Positions 23,465 through 55,647 of a DNA stretch of 64,000 nucleotides are shown here, piece by piece. Each line of letters opens with the position of its first letter. Position 1 is the stretch's first letter. A program made the translations under genes and the position numbers. The notes under the pieces are model-generated. The model searched no databases. It was not told where the DNA came from and saw nothing but the letters and a program-made list of their open reading frames with translations. This stretch comes from Sinonovacula constricta (Eukaryota > Mollusca > Bivalvia > Cardiida > Solecurtidae): NCBI GenBank assembly GCA_007844125.1, contig CM017561.1:29887994-29951993 (forward strand). Reading direction: 5' to 3'.

Positions 23465-23645
23465 TAAAGTAATGATGATGCAAATGACGGTGATGGTGCT
23501 GCTGCTGCTTCTGCTGATAATGATGACGGTGATACCGATGCTGTTTATGATTATAATGTAAATAGTTATAACGGTTACGGTGATGCTGATGCTCATGACG
23601 ATTATGATGTAAATCGTGATGCCGGTGATGATGATGATTAGTGGT
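23465..23645. repeat. Degenerate GAT/GCT trinucleotide-rich tract
   Basis: Interrupted GATGATG, GCTGCTGCTGCT and TGATAATGATGAC runs inside the Tc1/mariner-like element. Confidence 0.7.
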
Positions 23646-25701
23646 GATTATACAAGTAATATGGGATCATGATGATGATCATGTGTAATCAGATGAATTT
23701 AATGGCGGTAATGATTATTATGTCTTTAATATTTATCATGTAAATGGACGGGATATACTAGTAAGTTCGTTTTTATTACGGTTGTTTCATTTAACTGTCA
23801 ATCGATGATTGTATACGTGCACAATTTGGCAATCTATGGTTATTCAGACGTTGAACTTTAGGATCATAGTCATTGGCTCTGAGTGCCGTGGAGGATGTAA
23901 TTGGTTCTTGATTGGGTCACACCTTGCAATAATGCATAGCATTGTTTGTTTGTTTTATGTTTAGTTGTTTTATGTTTTTGTGTTATATGAGATGTGTTAC
24001 CTTCTTTTGGTTGACGTTTAATTTCATTAAGTAGCTTTATTTTGTACCACGCAATGCATTCTTTGTAAAAAAAAAAAAATACTTCAAGCAAGTGTGTTCA
24101 CACAAAAATGATAGGCGTAGTTGATCCGGGAACGGACCATGAAGCTACAAAGTAATAAGTAATTAGCGAAAATTCAAACTCGGGTAATGCTGCGACATTG
24201 CGCGCGCATACGTGTAATGACAGCTGTGTACACACTATCTTCATATGCCAAACAATGAAGACTAAGAATGTCGATCCAAGGCGGATGTTAAGCTATTCAT
24301 TGGAATTAAATAAAACATCAGTTTCGACAGAAACGCAATTTTAAAGTTAAATTGTGTGTTTTATCGTGCGGAGTGACTTGGACAACTTGTGCGGTTTCGG
24401 AACTGTAATGTAAGAGTTTGATAAATACGATTTTTTGATAATTATAATAAAGCTTTATTTGTTATTTCTTTCTGCAGAGTACATATAAAAGTGCGTTTAT
24501 GTTAATAATTAAAGCCAGTTATTGTGTTCGTTTAATTTTATTTCGTACAAAGAAACGGTTGGAATGTTACTATAAATAATCGGGTGACCTAGAAACGCTT
24601 GAAGCGGTAGTGAAAATAACTCTACCGTTACGAGCATTCCGATTTTTGCGTTTCTACCGTTTCTGGCGTTCCAAGCGCTCCGGTTATAGCGTTTATACCG
24701 TTTACACCGTTTCAAGCGCTCCGTTGCATTTTCATTTCGATAGCATTCCGTTTCCGTTTCAACAGGAAACGAAAAACGTTCCATTTCCACTCCGTTCCGT
24801 TTGTCATTTTCATGATTTTCAGTACTGTAATGATGTAATTAAACCCTACCACTATGAGCCAGTGTTAGACGATAACGATGAGGATAAATGTACGGATGAT
24901 TCCTCTACAGATTCGTGCTCCGAATCTGACAACTCCGAGATTGTCACCGTGGACGATGTTCAAAACTGGTAGGTGCGAAAATCAAAATGAACTGAAATTG
25001 AACATACCGGCAGTAAAGAATACAATTTATGAATTTAAAACCTATTTATTCAGTCGTTATCGCGGATGTAACTAGTTCTAGAATCTATTTTATACATAAA
25101 ATAAATTGTGCGGATGTCAAGTCAAACTGGTTGAACTTACAGGTCAAACCGTCTCCAATCCATATCGATCTCGTCTGGGCAGTTCAACAAAATACTGTAA
25201 TTCTGTTGTGGCATTCATTTTAATAAAACACTTTATGTTAAAAAGATACACATGGGAAGATTTATCAGACTATTGAAACTTACTAAATTGATAGCCATTA
25301 TTTGAACAGAATGCAGTGTGAATTTATTGCTTAAAAACAATTATGTTTACCATGATTCGTGCCGTCAAAATCATGATTATAGACAAAATAAATACAATTT
25401 AGCACACGATAACAAAAAAATCAACAACAAATAAAATCCAACGCAAATATAAACAATGAATAAACATGGCGGAGTATATTTCTTTGTTCCTGTCTGACGT
25501 CACGCGCACCTGTAGACAAGGGCAAGTAAGAAACGGAGTTTAAAGGGATAACTCTTTTCATTTTATGGAAATCGTGTTAAAAACACATTTTATAACTAAA
25601 AACAACACAAAAGAGGTAGTTTATTGTGAAATGTAGGTTAATTCATAACTACATTTGAAATTTTTACCAAATTTCCAGATTTGATTTTATTTGACCTTTA
25701 A

Positions 25702-27192
25702 ATGTATTTTATAATACAATAAAATTGTGATATTCATTTTTCAAACTTCAAGTTAATAAAATGATTTAAATTGTATGTGCAACGACGCTATGTTTAAATG
25801 GCGTTAAAAAATAGTTGAATACTCCGTGTTCAGTGTAATATGCTTAAAGCATACAAGCGTAAAATACCTTCCTTAGTTAGTAAAAAGTTAATCATAATTT
25901 TCCCAAAGATTTATTTCACAATCAGAGTTAAAAGAAAGATAGGCAAGAGGGCCTTGTAATGGGTTTCGAACCAAGATTAAACTTACAGTATTTCTACGGT
26001 CTAAATACATGATTTGGCAAAAAAGCCAACCATTTTATTCTATGTGTCGTTTATAACACTTTAAACGTGTTAATTATAATAAAAAAACTTATAATGAATA
26101 AAATATCTTACAAAGAACGATGTCACAATGCTTAAATAGTGAAACAATGGTTGATTTGTGTTCAGTGTACAACTTAAAAGAATGCAACTGCAAAAAGAAG
26201 CAATGTTAACTTTGCATACCATATCAAGAATTATTTTTAGGAATAATTCATATACTTCCATTTCAAAATATTTAGACTAAATCTGTACTAACATCAGCAT
26301 TTACAGAATAAATAAACGCTGATTGCATGCAAAACACAACGAGGCGATAAGGAAGTCGCCGGAAGTAAGTTATATTAATCGATGTCTTATCGGTCATGCG
26401 CAGCACACTAACGAGGAAGTAATTTTCAAGGGACGTAACCTAGTTTCACTAGAGGTCATGTAGGCATATTTAACGGTAATAAGGGCTATCCAAATTAAGT
26501 TAGCTTGAGAAGGGGGTCAAATGATAACAAAAAATGGCTTATCGGAATATTTTTCATTTATTAACAGAATATCACATTAACATAATTTAATGATTTATGC
26601 TTTTTGATTTTTTAAAATAAAAATTGTCACATTGTGTACATACGCGCATACAATAAAAGGCACATATTATTAATAATGATAAACAAGAAGCCACACTGCC
26701 CGAGAAAATAATAGTACAACTATATAATATGGCAGCAAATATAACAGAATTAATTGCATAAACGGCAATCGCTTAACAACCATATTACATACGTCAAAGC
26801 GCTTTACATTTTAGAATAACAGTCATCAGATTTAATTAAATTATATATATATATATATTTATATATAACACAATCAATATACCTAATTGATTATAATGAT
26901 TGTATAAGCAGTAAACATATAGAATATCAAAAAACTTAATAACTTTATCAGGAAAAAAATTGACTCCCATATTGTCTGGGATGTAGCTGATTAAAACGCA
27001 TGCAATTTTCTAACTGACTAGGTTAAGAATTCCGACAAATAAAACTGGAGTCTTTCATAAAAAAATATTCTGGTGGACTTTGTTGTTGTTTTTTTTAGTA
27101 AAATAAAATTACTATAAACACATTGAATTAATTTACCATATTCGCTACAACAACCATCGACGTCAATGTCTGCGTTTTGATACTAATAGCTT
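25702..27192. other. AT-rich intergenic stretch with a short (AT)n at about 26842
   Basis: No exon supported. Two GC-richer patches (GGAAGTCGCCGGAAGTAAG near 26350 and GGTCATGCGCAGCAC near 26391) could be promoter or repeat fragments; I cannot assign them. Confidence 0.35.
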
Positions 27193-27756
27193 TTAAAGAT
27201 GGTATCCGACGGTTTCATCGGTTTTTTTTGTCTCAATTTACCAAATATGTCAATGTTACCTAAAAAGGTCCTGAAAAATGCTGTTCTTTGAATACCTAGA
27301 TCAGAGTAAACTGTGAAGCACACATCCCCATCATTTGTCATTGCAAACAGGTTTATCCTATATGAGCCACGCTGGAGTGATAGCTATGTTTAAGCTTAAA
27401 ACAACAACAATACACACAAGGAGAAAACCCCAAACAAACCCTTGACAACATACTTTTGGGATTACGTTATAACGTCATCCGGGTAATACGCTCCGACGTC
27501 GATATCTATTCTTAGCAGATATCACTATCACTGCTTATTTATAGATTTAGAAAGAATAAACTCTAAGATCAATTGTTTTTTGTTGTTTTTTTTTCTCGAG
27601 ATTTTGTACTGTCTAAAAATATATGTTATTTTCATAACCGTCTTGACTTAAGACTAAATTATTAATTTCTGTAGAAATCATGCCTAAATTCCATAAGCAG
27701 TGGTAAGATATTATTGCGCGCATTTGCTATAGGCAAACTGTCGGATACCATCTTAA
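27193..27756 (-). mobile_element. TTAA-type MITE, reverse orientation
   Basis: TTAA at 27193, then AGATGGTATCCGACGGTTTC. The right end GGCAAACTGTCGGATACCAT is followed by CTTAA. Internal landmarks are GACGTCGATATCTATTCTTA and GTCATCCGGGTAATACGC. Confidence 0.85.
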
Positions 27757-28719
27757 ATCAAATTGAAGCAAAAGCCTAGTAGTTTAATATATGTTTACAA
27801 CATGCAAATAAGGCGTACTCACAATTAAACAACACAAGTTATCAAAATCGTTGATGTGGTGTCGCGCACCGCTCACATTGATGTTAAATCACAAGACATG
27901 TATTGAATGACGAAATTCATGGACGAAGACTAAACGTAGGAAGAGTCGATAATTACTGAATGTATTATATTATGTGGTAAAAGTATTTACTGATTGTACC
28001 ATATAATGTAAGCATGATGAGCATGAATAATTGTCACCGTTTATGTTAATGTCAGCTTCACTGAAAAAATAATGGTATTAGAATAAATGTGTTAAAATAG
28101 TTAATATAAAGAGCAATGTAAACATAAAATATAATTTAAGTAGATCAAGTTATGTCAATTTTTTTGGCGTTTTGAATTTTTTAATCGAAAATATTTTTAA
28201 AGACCCCCACTTCCGCAAGACTTCTTTGAAAGTCAGGAAGAAAATATGAACTTAAATATAAAATTGTTAACATGGCAGGTGTCGCATAAAATGCTGTGAT
28301 TAACAATAAACAGAAATAGAAATGTTGTAACAACATTAAGAATGAACATGTTTTTAGACGAAACACATGAAACGATTTATTTTGGATTGTTTTAACAAAG
28401 AACATGTTAAATGGCACGTTGACCTTACTAATTGTTTTTGAAATATTAGGATAAGACCGCTGTTTTAAAAACAAAAATGTTAATTTTAACCTTAAATATA
28501 TTTTTTTATTTAGCTATAGCAAATCATGCATGCTATTATCAACAACAAAAAATGTCAAGCTCAACATAAAAATTATGACTTCGTTAATGCGATTACTTCC
28601 GTATTAACATCTCACTGATACTAGCCACTACTTTTTTTTATCTAAGACGAACGTGAATGACTGAAATACGCATGTATGAAAACGTAGTTGAATATGTTAT
28701 ATGCTAGACAACATTAACG
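27757..28719. other. Downstream of the cysteine-rich gene; probable 3' UTR and spacer
   Basis: No other exon is supported. Several TTTATT (minus-strand AATAAA) candidates occur, for example near 28378. Confidence 0.35.
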
Positions 28720-48364
<19,645 letters not shown>

Positions 48365-48599
48365 TGCATACACAGGCAAGAGAGATTTAGTTTGTCTGGA
48401 ATGTCCTGCTTATAGCTATCTGTATAAATCATAGTTACATACTTTTGTTGTAATACCACTATTACATGTAATATACGTTGCTTTGCCTAAATCGAATTTA
48501 TATATGTAATAATATTTTACAGCACAATTTCGTCATAAACTCATATGTCTTCCTAGTTCGATTTCTCATTTTCTTAATTGTTACATAGTAAAGATAATG

Positions 48600-48952
48600 A
48601 AATAAATAGCTCTATATATTCATTCTTTCCAAAACAAAAAAAAAAGCACGATATGGATTTCTGCTAAAAATAATTATCAACATCAAAGCAAATTACCCGG
48701 ATAATGATATAAATTTATCTCAAACGTAAGTGGTCACGTGGTTTTCTAAGTTTAACAAAAGCAAGCTGTGTAGCGTAGCTCAGATAGGAAATACATGTTT
48801 ATAATGACGAGTGATGTGTTATGCTTCACTTTTCTCATAGATGTAGGCCATCAATAACCAGCATCTTGCGGGATCTTTTCATGCACATTTTTTACTCCTT
48901 TACTTGTTTGAGAGAAAGAAATGTGTCCAAACCGTCGCATACCATCTTCAAT
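48600..48952 (+). mobile_element. TTAA-type MITE, 3' two thirds
   Basis: GGTCACGTGGTTTTCTAAGT, GGAAATACATGTTTATAATG and CAAACCGTCGCATACCATCT match the family; the left end is missing. It lies within 0.3 kb of the inferred 5' end of the cysteine-rich gene. Confidence 0.78.
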
Positions 48953-48972
48953 AGACCAGAGTCACAGATTAT

Positions 48973-49254
48973 CAGGGACGGATCTAGGGGAGGTGGTGGA
49001 TGGAGGGATGCATCCCCCAACAATAACCAGGTAAAAGAGTAGAATTGTGAAAACACATACACGTAAGCTTAAAAATACTAAGCTTTCAAAGGAAATTTTG
49101 TCTGTTGACTGCTTAGGTCGAAGTTAGGGTCTCTTTTTGTTGATATATATCTAATATTTACTGCGAAAAAGTTGGATGGAGCTTGATTAATAAGCCAAGC
49201 AACCCCCCACCCCCACCCCACCCCAACCCCTACCACCGCAAAAAAATCTGGATC
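48973..49254 (+). mobile_element. hAT-like MITE (CAGGGGCGGATCC family)
   Basis: CAGGGACGGATCTAGGGGAG ... AATCTGGATCCCTG, with AACCAGGTAAAAGAGTAGAA, ACACATACACGTAAGCTT, GGTCGAAGTTAGGGTCTC and a CCCCCACCCCCACCCC patch. Confidence 0.8.
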
Positions 49255-50226
49255 CCTGAAGATTTTTTATGTACTTCCAATCCAACATTAAAGCTCGATG
49301 TTCATGGGTAGGTTCCTATTTATGTATACGCTTCTTAGTTATTTTTAGAGTCAACAAAGGTGCTTGGTACCACGTGAATACCAACGCATATACATGTAAA
49401 CATATTTTATTCAGATTTTAATTTTTTTTAGACAGTGTTGCATATGGATGAACCAGTCAACATACTGTGACAGACATCATGTTTGAAATCTATAAATAGA
49501 ATTTATACTTAATATCGACAAATAAACTTGCATAAATTGGAAAACTCGGATCTTAAAGCCGTTTGCACTGATTATTTACAATTTTTCATAGTTTTATGTC
49601 ATATCAGCTCAACTTTGTTTTGTAGGGTCAATAAACTTGTTCCGAACGTTCGAACGTTCGGATAAAAATGATCCGTACATTCGAATACTGCAACGAGTGA
49701 ATATTGCCATACCTAATATATAACTATGATATAGACTGAAGTCAATTACTAAAACAATCAGTTGAATGTATCAAGAGTAAAACTGTTTAGACATTTAACA
49801 TGCTTAGAGGTTTAACCTGTGACATAATCGTCTTTACTAAAGACAAGAAGATGCATTTGATAAAATATTATTCACTTACAACAACCAAAAAATACGCAAT
49901 CGCCACGTGATCACTTTTAGATTACATTAACATTGCCACCAGAACGAAAATCACCAAGAAGCTTGACGAAGGAATTTTGAACGAGCTTAAAATATTTTAA
50001 TATAGTTTTAAGATATATAACCAGGAAAGATTTTTTTCTGACGATAAAGCCTTAATAATGTCTGCATAAAAAAGTTTTGATTTTATCACATTTAAATCGT
50101 ATGGAACAAATATTTCATTGACGCCGATATCTTGCTTACGCAAACATGATCTCCACTATGGTCACGTGCTTTTCAAACGGCGGCTGTTACTGAAGCACAA
50201 CGAAACGTAACCGGTGTTTGGAGTGT

Positions 50227-50257
<31 letters not shown>

Positions 50258-52069
50258 GGCAATAGCTTTGTTTTTATTCTTGTTATGTTTAATATATAAT
50301 TAATTGTTCGTAAAATGTTTTAATTAAATGCTCACATATGTCGTAGTCATGCGCAAATCTTGCTGCCGGATGGCGAATTTAAAAGACTTAAGTAACACTG
50401 ATTTAAAACTAAGTCAACCTTTAGCACTTATTTCAGTTTAAAGCTTTATGTATATCGTAGATATAAAAGCATACTCGAAATAAGCAACACGACATTTGTT
50501 GCAGACATATTACTAAAGCTAGCGTTTGCTGTTGTTTTATATTCAGAAATTTAGAACTACCAACAGTAAAACTTTGTCAAAAATCATACGTTGTAAAGAA
50601 AATTTACTCCCATGTGCATGACCCGCTTTAAGAATCAACCGTTAAACCCTATCTGTTTGCTTTCATTACGACCCCGTGTGCCAGATTTTATTATATTTAC
50701 CGTCTTCATACTGGTTTTTATATATTTATAAACAAACAAATGCCACATAATGTAAACATTGCATCTACTTATTATGTCTCAAGTTGTTATATAAATCTTT
50801 GATTCACACAGGCTTTAACCCGTTATGCTAATTCTCATATTTAACTGTATAAACTTTTGAGCGGAGATGAGAGAAAATGCGAAAGTAGAAAAAGATACAA
50901 GGATATAGTCAGAGGGGAAAGTGAGTAAAGAGGTTCGGAAAAATAGAGAGGGAAAAAACTGAATTCGGTTAATATAAAATATAAAAATGAAGAAAGTGTA
51001 AAAAATGAAGAAAGTGTAACAATAATTGTAATTATTAAAAAGCATAAGAGAAACTGTATAAAAAGCTATAAAACAGACATGGTTAGAGATTATTTTAAAA
51101 AATGCTAAAAATCAGTAAAGAAAGTGATATAGACAGAGAGAAAGAAGCTCAAGAGAACAACATTCAGATTATATTATGCAAGATTCACGTTTATGTAATG
51201 CAACACTGGTTTTAGACACGTAGACGGCCTTTAGGGAACCATGTTCCTGATCCGCAAGAAGCGAATTGCGAAACAAAAACAGGAAATGATTTGACAATAC
51301 GACTTTCGACAACACATAGACCGCAATAACGTGTCGGTGATATGCATTCGATTACCGGGCAAAACTTGTAACCGTCTTTCTGATAAAGGGGTAGACCGAT
51401 GAACAATAAGAATAGTTCACGAATCGTCTCACGGATGTATGACAGGAATCCAGCGAAAAATACATTTCGGTGCTTATGACGTCATCCAAACAATAAAGAT
51501 AAATGTCTTGTTATCTCTACTGCAAATGCAATAACAGTTGTATATCTAACACGATGTGAACAGTTAAATTATTAATAAAAGTCTATAAGATGAAATAATC
51601 CTAAACACAACACATTTCGCCTTTGTGAAGACCTTTTTTATGGTGTAGTCTTCTTCCGGCAAACAAAACGATCAACAGAAAACAAACAAGGGATGACTGT
51701 CCGGTGGACGGAAATACCCGAGGAGTTCCGGTTGACCGATCAAGCATCAATTTTTCGTTATTCTGTCGTATTTTTATTACAGGGAAATATAAATAAATGT
51801 CTTAGAATATCTTAAAATTGCCAAAAGCTGGCAACAAAGCGTTAATAAGATGCACCTTGGAACAGTTTGTAATTTGTATAAATGTATAATCCGTCACAGA
51901 TAATCATGTATATAAAATGCCTTGATGGTGCTTGTGAATATCTTAGACATTTATATTAATTTTTATGGTATAAAGTGTCTAACAGTATCAGAGTAAACAT
52001 TTAGAGACTGTCTAACAGAGATGTCTTAAGCCTGGTCATGCCTGGTATAAAAACCTAAGAGCTGTTTTT
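49255..52069. other. AT-rich intergenic stretch; (AAC)n at about 50227-50257
   Basis: No exon is supported on either strand. A minus-strand cysteine-containing frame at 51212-51406 has no splice or family support. GATTTTCGTTCTGGTGGCAATG near 49940 (minus strand) was checked for a signal-peptide exon and stops after three codons. Confidence 0.35.
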
Positions 52070-52125
52070 TTTTATTGGGTTTATCGCCCCACCAACAGCA
52101 TTTCAGTTATCCGGAGACGGACTAA
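52070..52125 (-). repeat. SINE family A, 3' end fragment
   Basis: TTGGGTTTATCGCCCCACCA, ACAGCATTTCAGTTATCCGG, AGACGG. Confidence 0.75.
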
Positions 52126-52350
52126 GAGTTGTACATGAATTGTCTAATATATATTTTCCAATCCACAAAGTAATAATAATTCGAAAATCACCATACTGAC
52201 CTCGCAACATTTCGTATTGATTTTCGAATTATTGTTAATTAGTCTCATTTTCCAAATTCAAGAAGAAGCCGAATGAAGACTATAATAGACTATATACTAT
52301 ATATAATGACTTTTCTATCCCTCGAGAAAACAACGTCATAAAGTTATAGT

Positions 52351-52618
52351 CAGGGGTGGATCCAGAGGGGGGCCAAAGGGCCCCCCCCCCTATTTTTCGA
52401 CGACCAACAAAAAAAGTGTTAATTTATAAGGAAATTATGCCCTACAGATGCTTGGAAATCGCATCTCAGCGCATCTAGAATTCAAAATCTTCTGGGGGAG
52501 CCCCCTCCAGACCCCACGCCGCGGATTTCGCGCCTGTGGCGCGATCAGCTCCGGCCTGCGGCCGAATGTTACTCCCTCGCCCCCCCCCCCCTATTATGAA
52601 ATCCTGGATCCGCCCCTG
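52351..52618. mobile_element. 268-bp element with GGATCC inverted ends and ATAGT duplication
   Basis: CAGGGGTGGATCCAG at the left and CTGGATCCGCCCCTG at the right are near-perfect inverted repeats. ATAGT flanks both sides (52346-52350, 52619-52623). The interior (GAAATTATGCCCTACAGATG, GGCGCGATCAGCTCCGGCCT) is GC-rich and differs from the other GGATCC-ended MITEs. Confidence 0.8.
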
Positions 52619-52623
52619 ATAGT

Positions 52624-53640
52624 TCCAGGTACTATTGAACAATGAATCTCATGATATTCTAAACCCATTTCGAGCTATTGTAACACAAATCTGAAAATCA
52701 ATTTCTCGTTACATCTCCGTTGTTCAAATCACTTAAGTATGTTTTGAATATATAGAGGATCTGGTACGAGTTGTCATTTATGATTTATTACAAACATTTA
52801 TTAAACGAGTTCAGGAAAAGTGATACTAAGCCAGCCTACGGCGAACTTACTATCATTTTGTCTGGACGAGTTTTATCAATGTTTTTTTGTAAATTGACAA
52901 TGGTTGTCAGATTCTTTTTACCACATAGTTTTAATCGAAAATCTGCGATTTTACGAAATTTTAACAACACTACCGGGTGAAATAGTGGTATGAGACTATC
53001 TCTGTTATTATGACATCGACGATGACGTCATGAATCAAAAAAACTGTATTACACTAGTGTAATATAACAGAAAATTAATATGCCTAGTGGTATAGAAAAC
53101 ATAGGGAATCTTGTGATAAAAAAGTAGTCAAACTCTTGTAATGCCTGTCACATATCCATATACTGCCTGAATATTTCACGCACTAGTTTTATGGCCTTTA
53201 TAGCATAGTTTGCTCGTATGCAAAGGGTTACTGATTGCGACAATACAACGCGAGTGTTCCTTTAACTTGTAACAATCGTGGCTAGCCAACAAATGTGTTC
53301 GCATCGCCAACATTTCATAATAATTTGCATAAACATGCAACATTTAAACAATCTTGGCATCAACCGGTCGATTCATCTCAGATTTTGTGATATTTAATGT
53401 GCATGCATAATTTCCAAGAAACCGGGTCTAATACACTTTTGCTTTTGAAAAGACCTCGACTTCTTGAACGAACGACTTTTCCTGGCTCTCAGTGACTTGT
53501 AGTGCGTGATGGTTATTTTTCGTTTACAAAGTGGTGCACCTTTTTTTATCTAAGAAATACAAAAAAAGATTAAAATAATAAATGCGGACAAAAAAACAAA
53601 TAAAATAAAAATAATTAACAATTAAAAAAATATAAAATAA
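52624..53640. other. Intergenic stretch, no gene seen
   Basis: No supported exon or known repeat. Confidence 0.35.
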
Positions 53641-53655
53641 AATAAAATAAAATTA

Positions 53656-53698
<43 letters not shown>

Positions 53699-53750
53699 GT
53701 AAATAAATAAATAAATAAATAAATAATAAACAAATGAATAAATAATACTG
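53641..53750. repeat. (AAAT)n microsatellite
   Basis: Long interrupted AATA/AAAT run. Confidence 0.93.
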
Positions 53751-54294
53751 ACATAAATAATCGTCGTTAGTTATATTCTAGACTTTGAAACTTAGCTTAG
53801 CTTAGCCCAATTCAAACACAAAAAACATAGTCAAATGAATGTTGTTCTGTATAAAATCGCCATATTATGGATTAAAATAGCACTGGATACATTATGAGTG
53901 TTAAATCATTTAGTAATATTTTGTTTTGTAACTCATTTATTAGGTCTTTAAAACGACAAGTTCTGCAATTTTAATGATTTTTCTTTAAACTTTGATGTTG
54001 TTCATAAGATTTCGTTTTCATTGCATTTATTTTTACACAAAAATAAAGATGATCATGCCAGTTTCTTTTTTTTTTCAACAGTGAAATTTTTAAGACAAAC
54101 AGGTGGACATAGCCTTAAATTGAATCAATATGTAAAATAATGTAAAATAGCGGAAGAAAATGTAAAGAAAAAAGAATTGCAGTGTATAATAAAACATTAA
54201 AATGAAATAATTGATACATGAGAAATATATTCAAACACCATCACGTTCAGTAAAGTAAACATGTTTTTATTTGAATATCGAATTCTGTTTGTGT
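53751..54294. other. AT-rich spacer, nothing recognised
   Basis: TTAGCTTAGCTTAGCCC near 53796 is a short tandem oddity; otherwise plain sequence. Confidence 0.35.
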
Positions 54295-54418
54295 GTTAAA
54301 TTGCACCGACACAATTACGGTCATATTGGCGACATCCAACTAATTATTGATGGAGGAAGACCCCAGACTTATGCCTGGATAGATCCACCGGCGCACCTCA
54401 GGTTAGCTGGACAACCAT
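54295..54418 (-). repeat. SINE family B, 3' half, reversed
   Basis: The reverse complement gives CCAGCTAACCTGAGGTGCGC, CGGTGGATCTATCCAGGCAT, CTGGGGTCTTCCTCCATC and TGTGTCGGTGCAA. Confidence 0.78.
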
Positions 54419-55084
54419 ATGGCTTTTGGTTTGTTTCTATTCTAACTTCAAAACAAACTGGCCACATTAGCATAAGACATTTAGTTCACGATTTAATTTT
54501 GACCTTTATTTATTTACAAAATCTATACAAATATGTAAATAACCATCAAAAGACAAACATCGATATTCTTGTTAAGAGACCTCTTGATTATTTACATTTG
54601 AGATCTGTTTGTTGACATGTAGAGTTATAGGCTCGGGCGGTGTTGACTAACAAGAATCGATTATCGTCTAGGCGGAAAATCCATTACGGCTGAATAGCGA
54701 CTAAGCCTTTTAAAGTTTCTGATCAAATATTTACCATAAAATAATAAAGTATGGAGTACTGATACATGATCGTGTGTCAGTCAATAATGCCAGATGGATG
54801 TATACATTTTAAATAAATATATGTCACGTATATTTACAACCTGCATGAGGGACAGGTAGACATGCATGATAGGCGGGCAGAAGAACATACAGACAAACAA
54901 TGAGAGGATAAATAAACAGTCGTATTACTAACATTATCGTCTGTATTATGACGATGTTTATATGTACATGTAGTTGATTTTTTTATTTCACTTTTCATAA
55001 TTCATAATCTATTCCATAATTGTTTATTGATAATTCTCATCCTCTGCACAATCATTTTCATTATGCTTTTATTTACATTCAAAT
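54419..55084. other. AT-rich spacer, nothing recognised
   Basis: No exon supported. Confidence 0.35.
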
Positions 55085-55372
55085 TTAATTACAGTTTTTC
55101 AATAATAATAAAAATGATGATGATGATAATAATAATAATAATAATAATTTAATAAGAATAAGAATAATAAAATAAGAAGAAGAAGAAGAAGAAGAAGAAT
55201 AATAGAGAAGAAGAAGAAGAAGAAGAAAGGGAGGAGATGAGGGAGATAAGAAATAAAGAAGAAGAAGAATAAGAAAAGAAAAGAAAAAGAAGAATAAGAA
55301 TAATAATAAGAATAAGAAGAAGAAGAATAATAATAATAATAATATAATAATAATAATAATAATAATAATATA

Positions 55373-55460
<88 letters not shown>
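55085..55460. repeat. (AAT)n/(AAG)n compound microsatellite
   Basis: AATAAT, AAGAAG and ATTATT blocks over about 370 bp; explains two long Asn/Ile/Leu false ORFs. Confidence 0.97.
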
Positions 55461-55462
<2 letters not shown>

Positions 55463-55647
55463 AGGGCCAGTCCCACAGACAGATGTGATGATATACAATC
55501 AGACAGTCAATTAGAAGCTAACATACAGTAAAACAGTAAGCCGTATTCTAACATAGTCGTAGTGTTTTCCTGCCTTTAAAGAAGTATTTTTGTGATATTT
55601 GACTTAACCTTAATTAATAAGAAATAAAAGCAATGTTTGTTTGTTTG

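Larger units (their letters stand above)
21236..24827 (+). mobile_element. 3.6-kb Tc1/mariner-like element inserted in the KPYxYEP ORF
   Basis: Ends are CAGTACTGAAAATCACGAAA (21236) and TTTTCATGATTTTCAGTACT followed by G (to 24827), in inverted orientation. TA dinucleotides flank both sides (21234-21235, 24828-24829). TA|CAGT...ACTG|TA is the classic Tc1/mariner end. Both subterminal regions (about 21260-21460 and 24590-24805) are packed with CCGTTTC / GCGTTCC-like short motifs, all on the plus strand. The only transposase-like remnant is the HTH ORF at 21514. The centre (21830-24500) shows no coding frame of transposase size. Confidence 0.7.
21196..24972 (+). pseudogene. Acidic KPYxYEP ORF (P2X7-like leader), split by a transposon
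   Basis: The 5' part is 21196-21235 (ATG in GAAAAATGG context, MDSSDDSLGFEAN). The 3' part is 24830-24968, containing NDVIKPYHYEPV and then an Asp/Ser/Glu-rich tail ending DDVQNW. The frame is continuous if the 3.59-kb insertion and one copy of its TA duplication are ignored. After W comes either TAG (24970-24972) or, more likely originally, a donor (CTG|GTAGGT at 24968/24969). Bivalves have many short proteins with an acidic, KPY-EP-type leader followed by a cysteine-rich P2RX7 C-terminal-like domain. That second exon is not visible downstream here, so the assignment is tentative and the locus is probably dead. Confidence 0.55.
20951..25701. mobile_element. 4.75-kb TTAA-flanked inverted-repeat element carrying a KPYxYEP ORF
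   Basis: Left end TTAA AGGTCATATAAAA at 20951. The right end, read in reverse from 25701, is TTAA AGGTCAAATAAAA. The match continues loosely (GATTTGGATTTTGGTA versus AATCTGGAAATTTGGTA). Near 21130 and 25500 both arms share GTGACGTCA(T/G)ACAGGAAC in inverted orientation, so each inverted arm is about 200 bp and degenerate. TTAA flanks are characteristic of piggyBac and Kolobok superfamilies. No matching transposase was seen, so it is non-autonomous or decayed. The Tc1/mariner-like element at 21236-24827 is a later insertion inside it. Confidence 0.65.

Noticed and set aside
51212..51406. 64-codon minus-strand cysteine-containing frame
   Set aside because: Tested as an upstream exon of the cysteine-rich gene; no suitable donor, no signal peptide.
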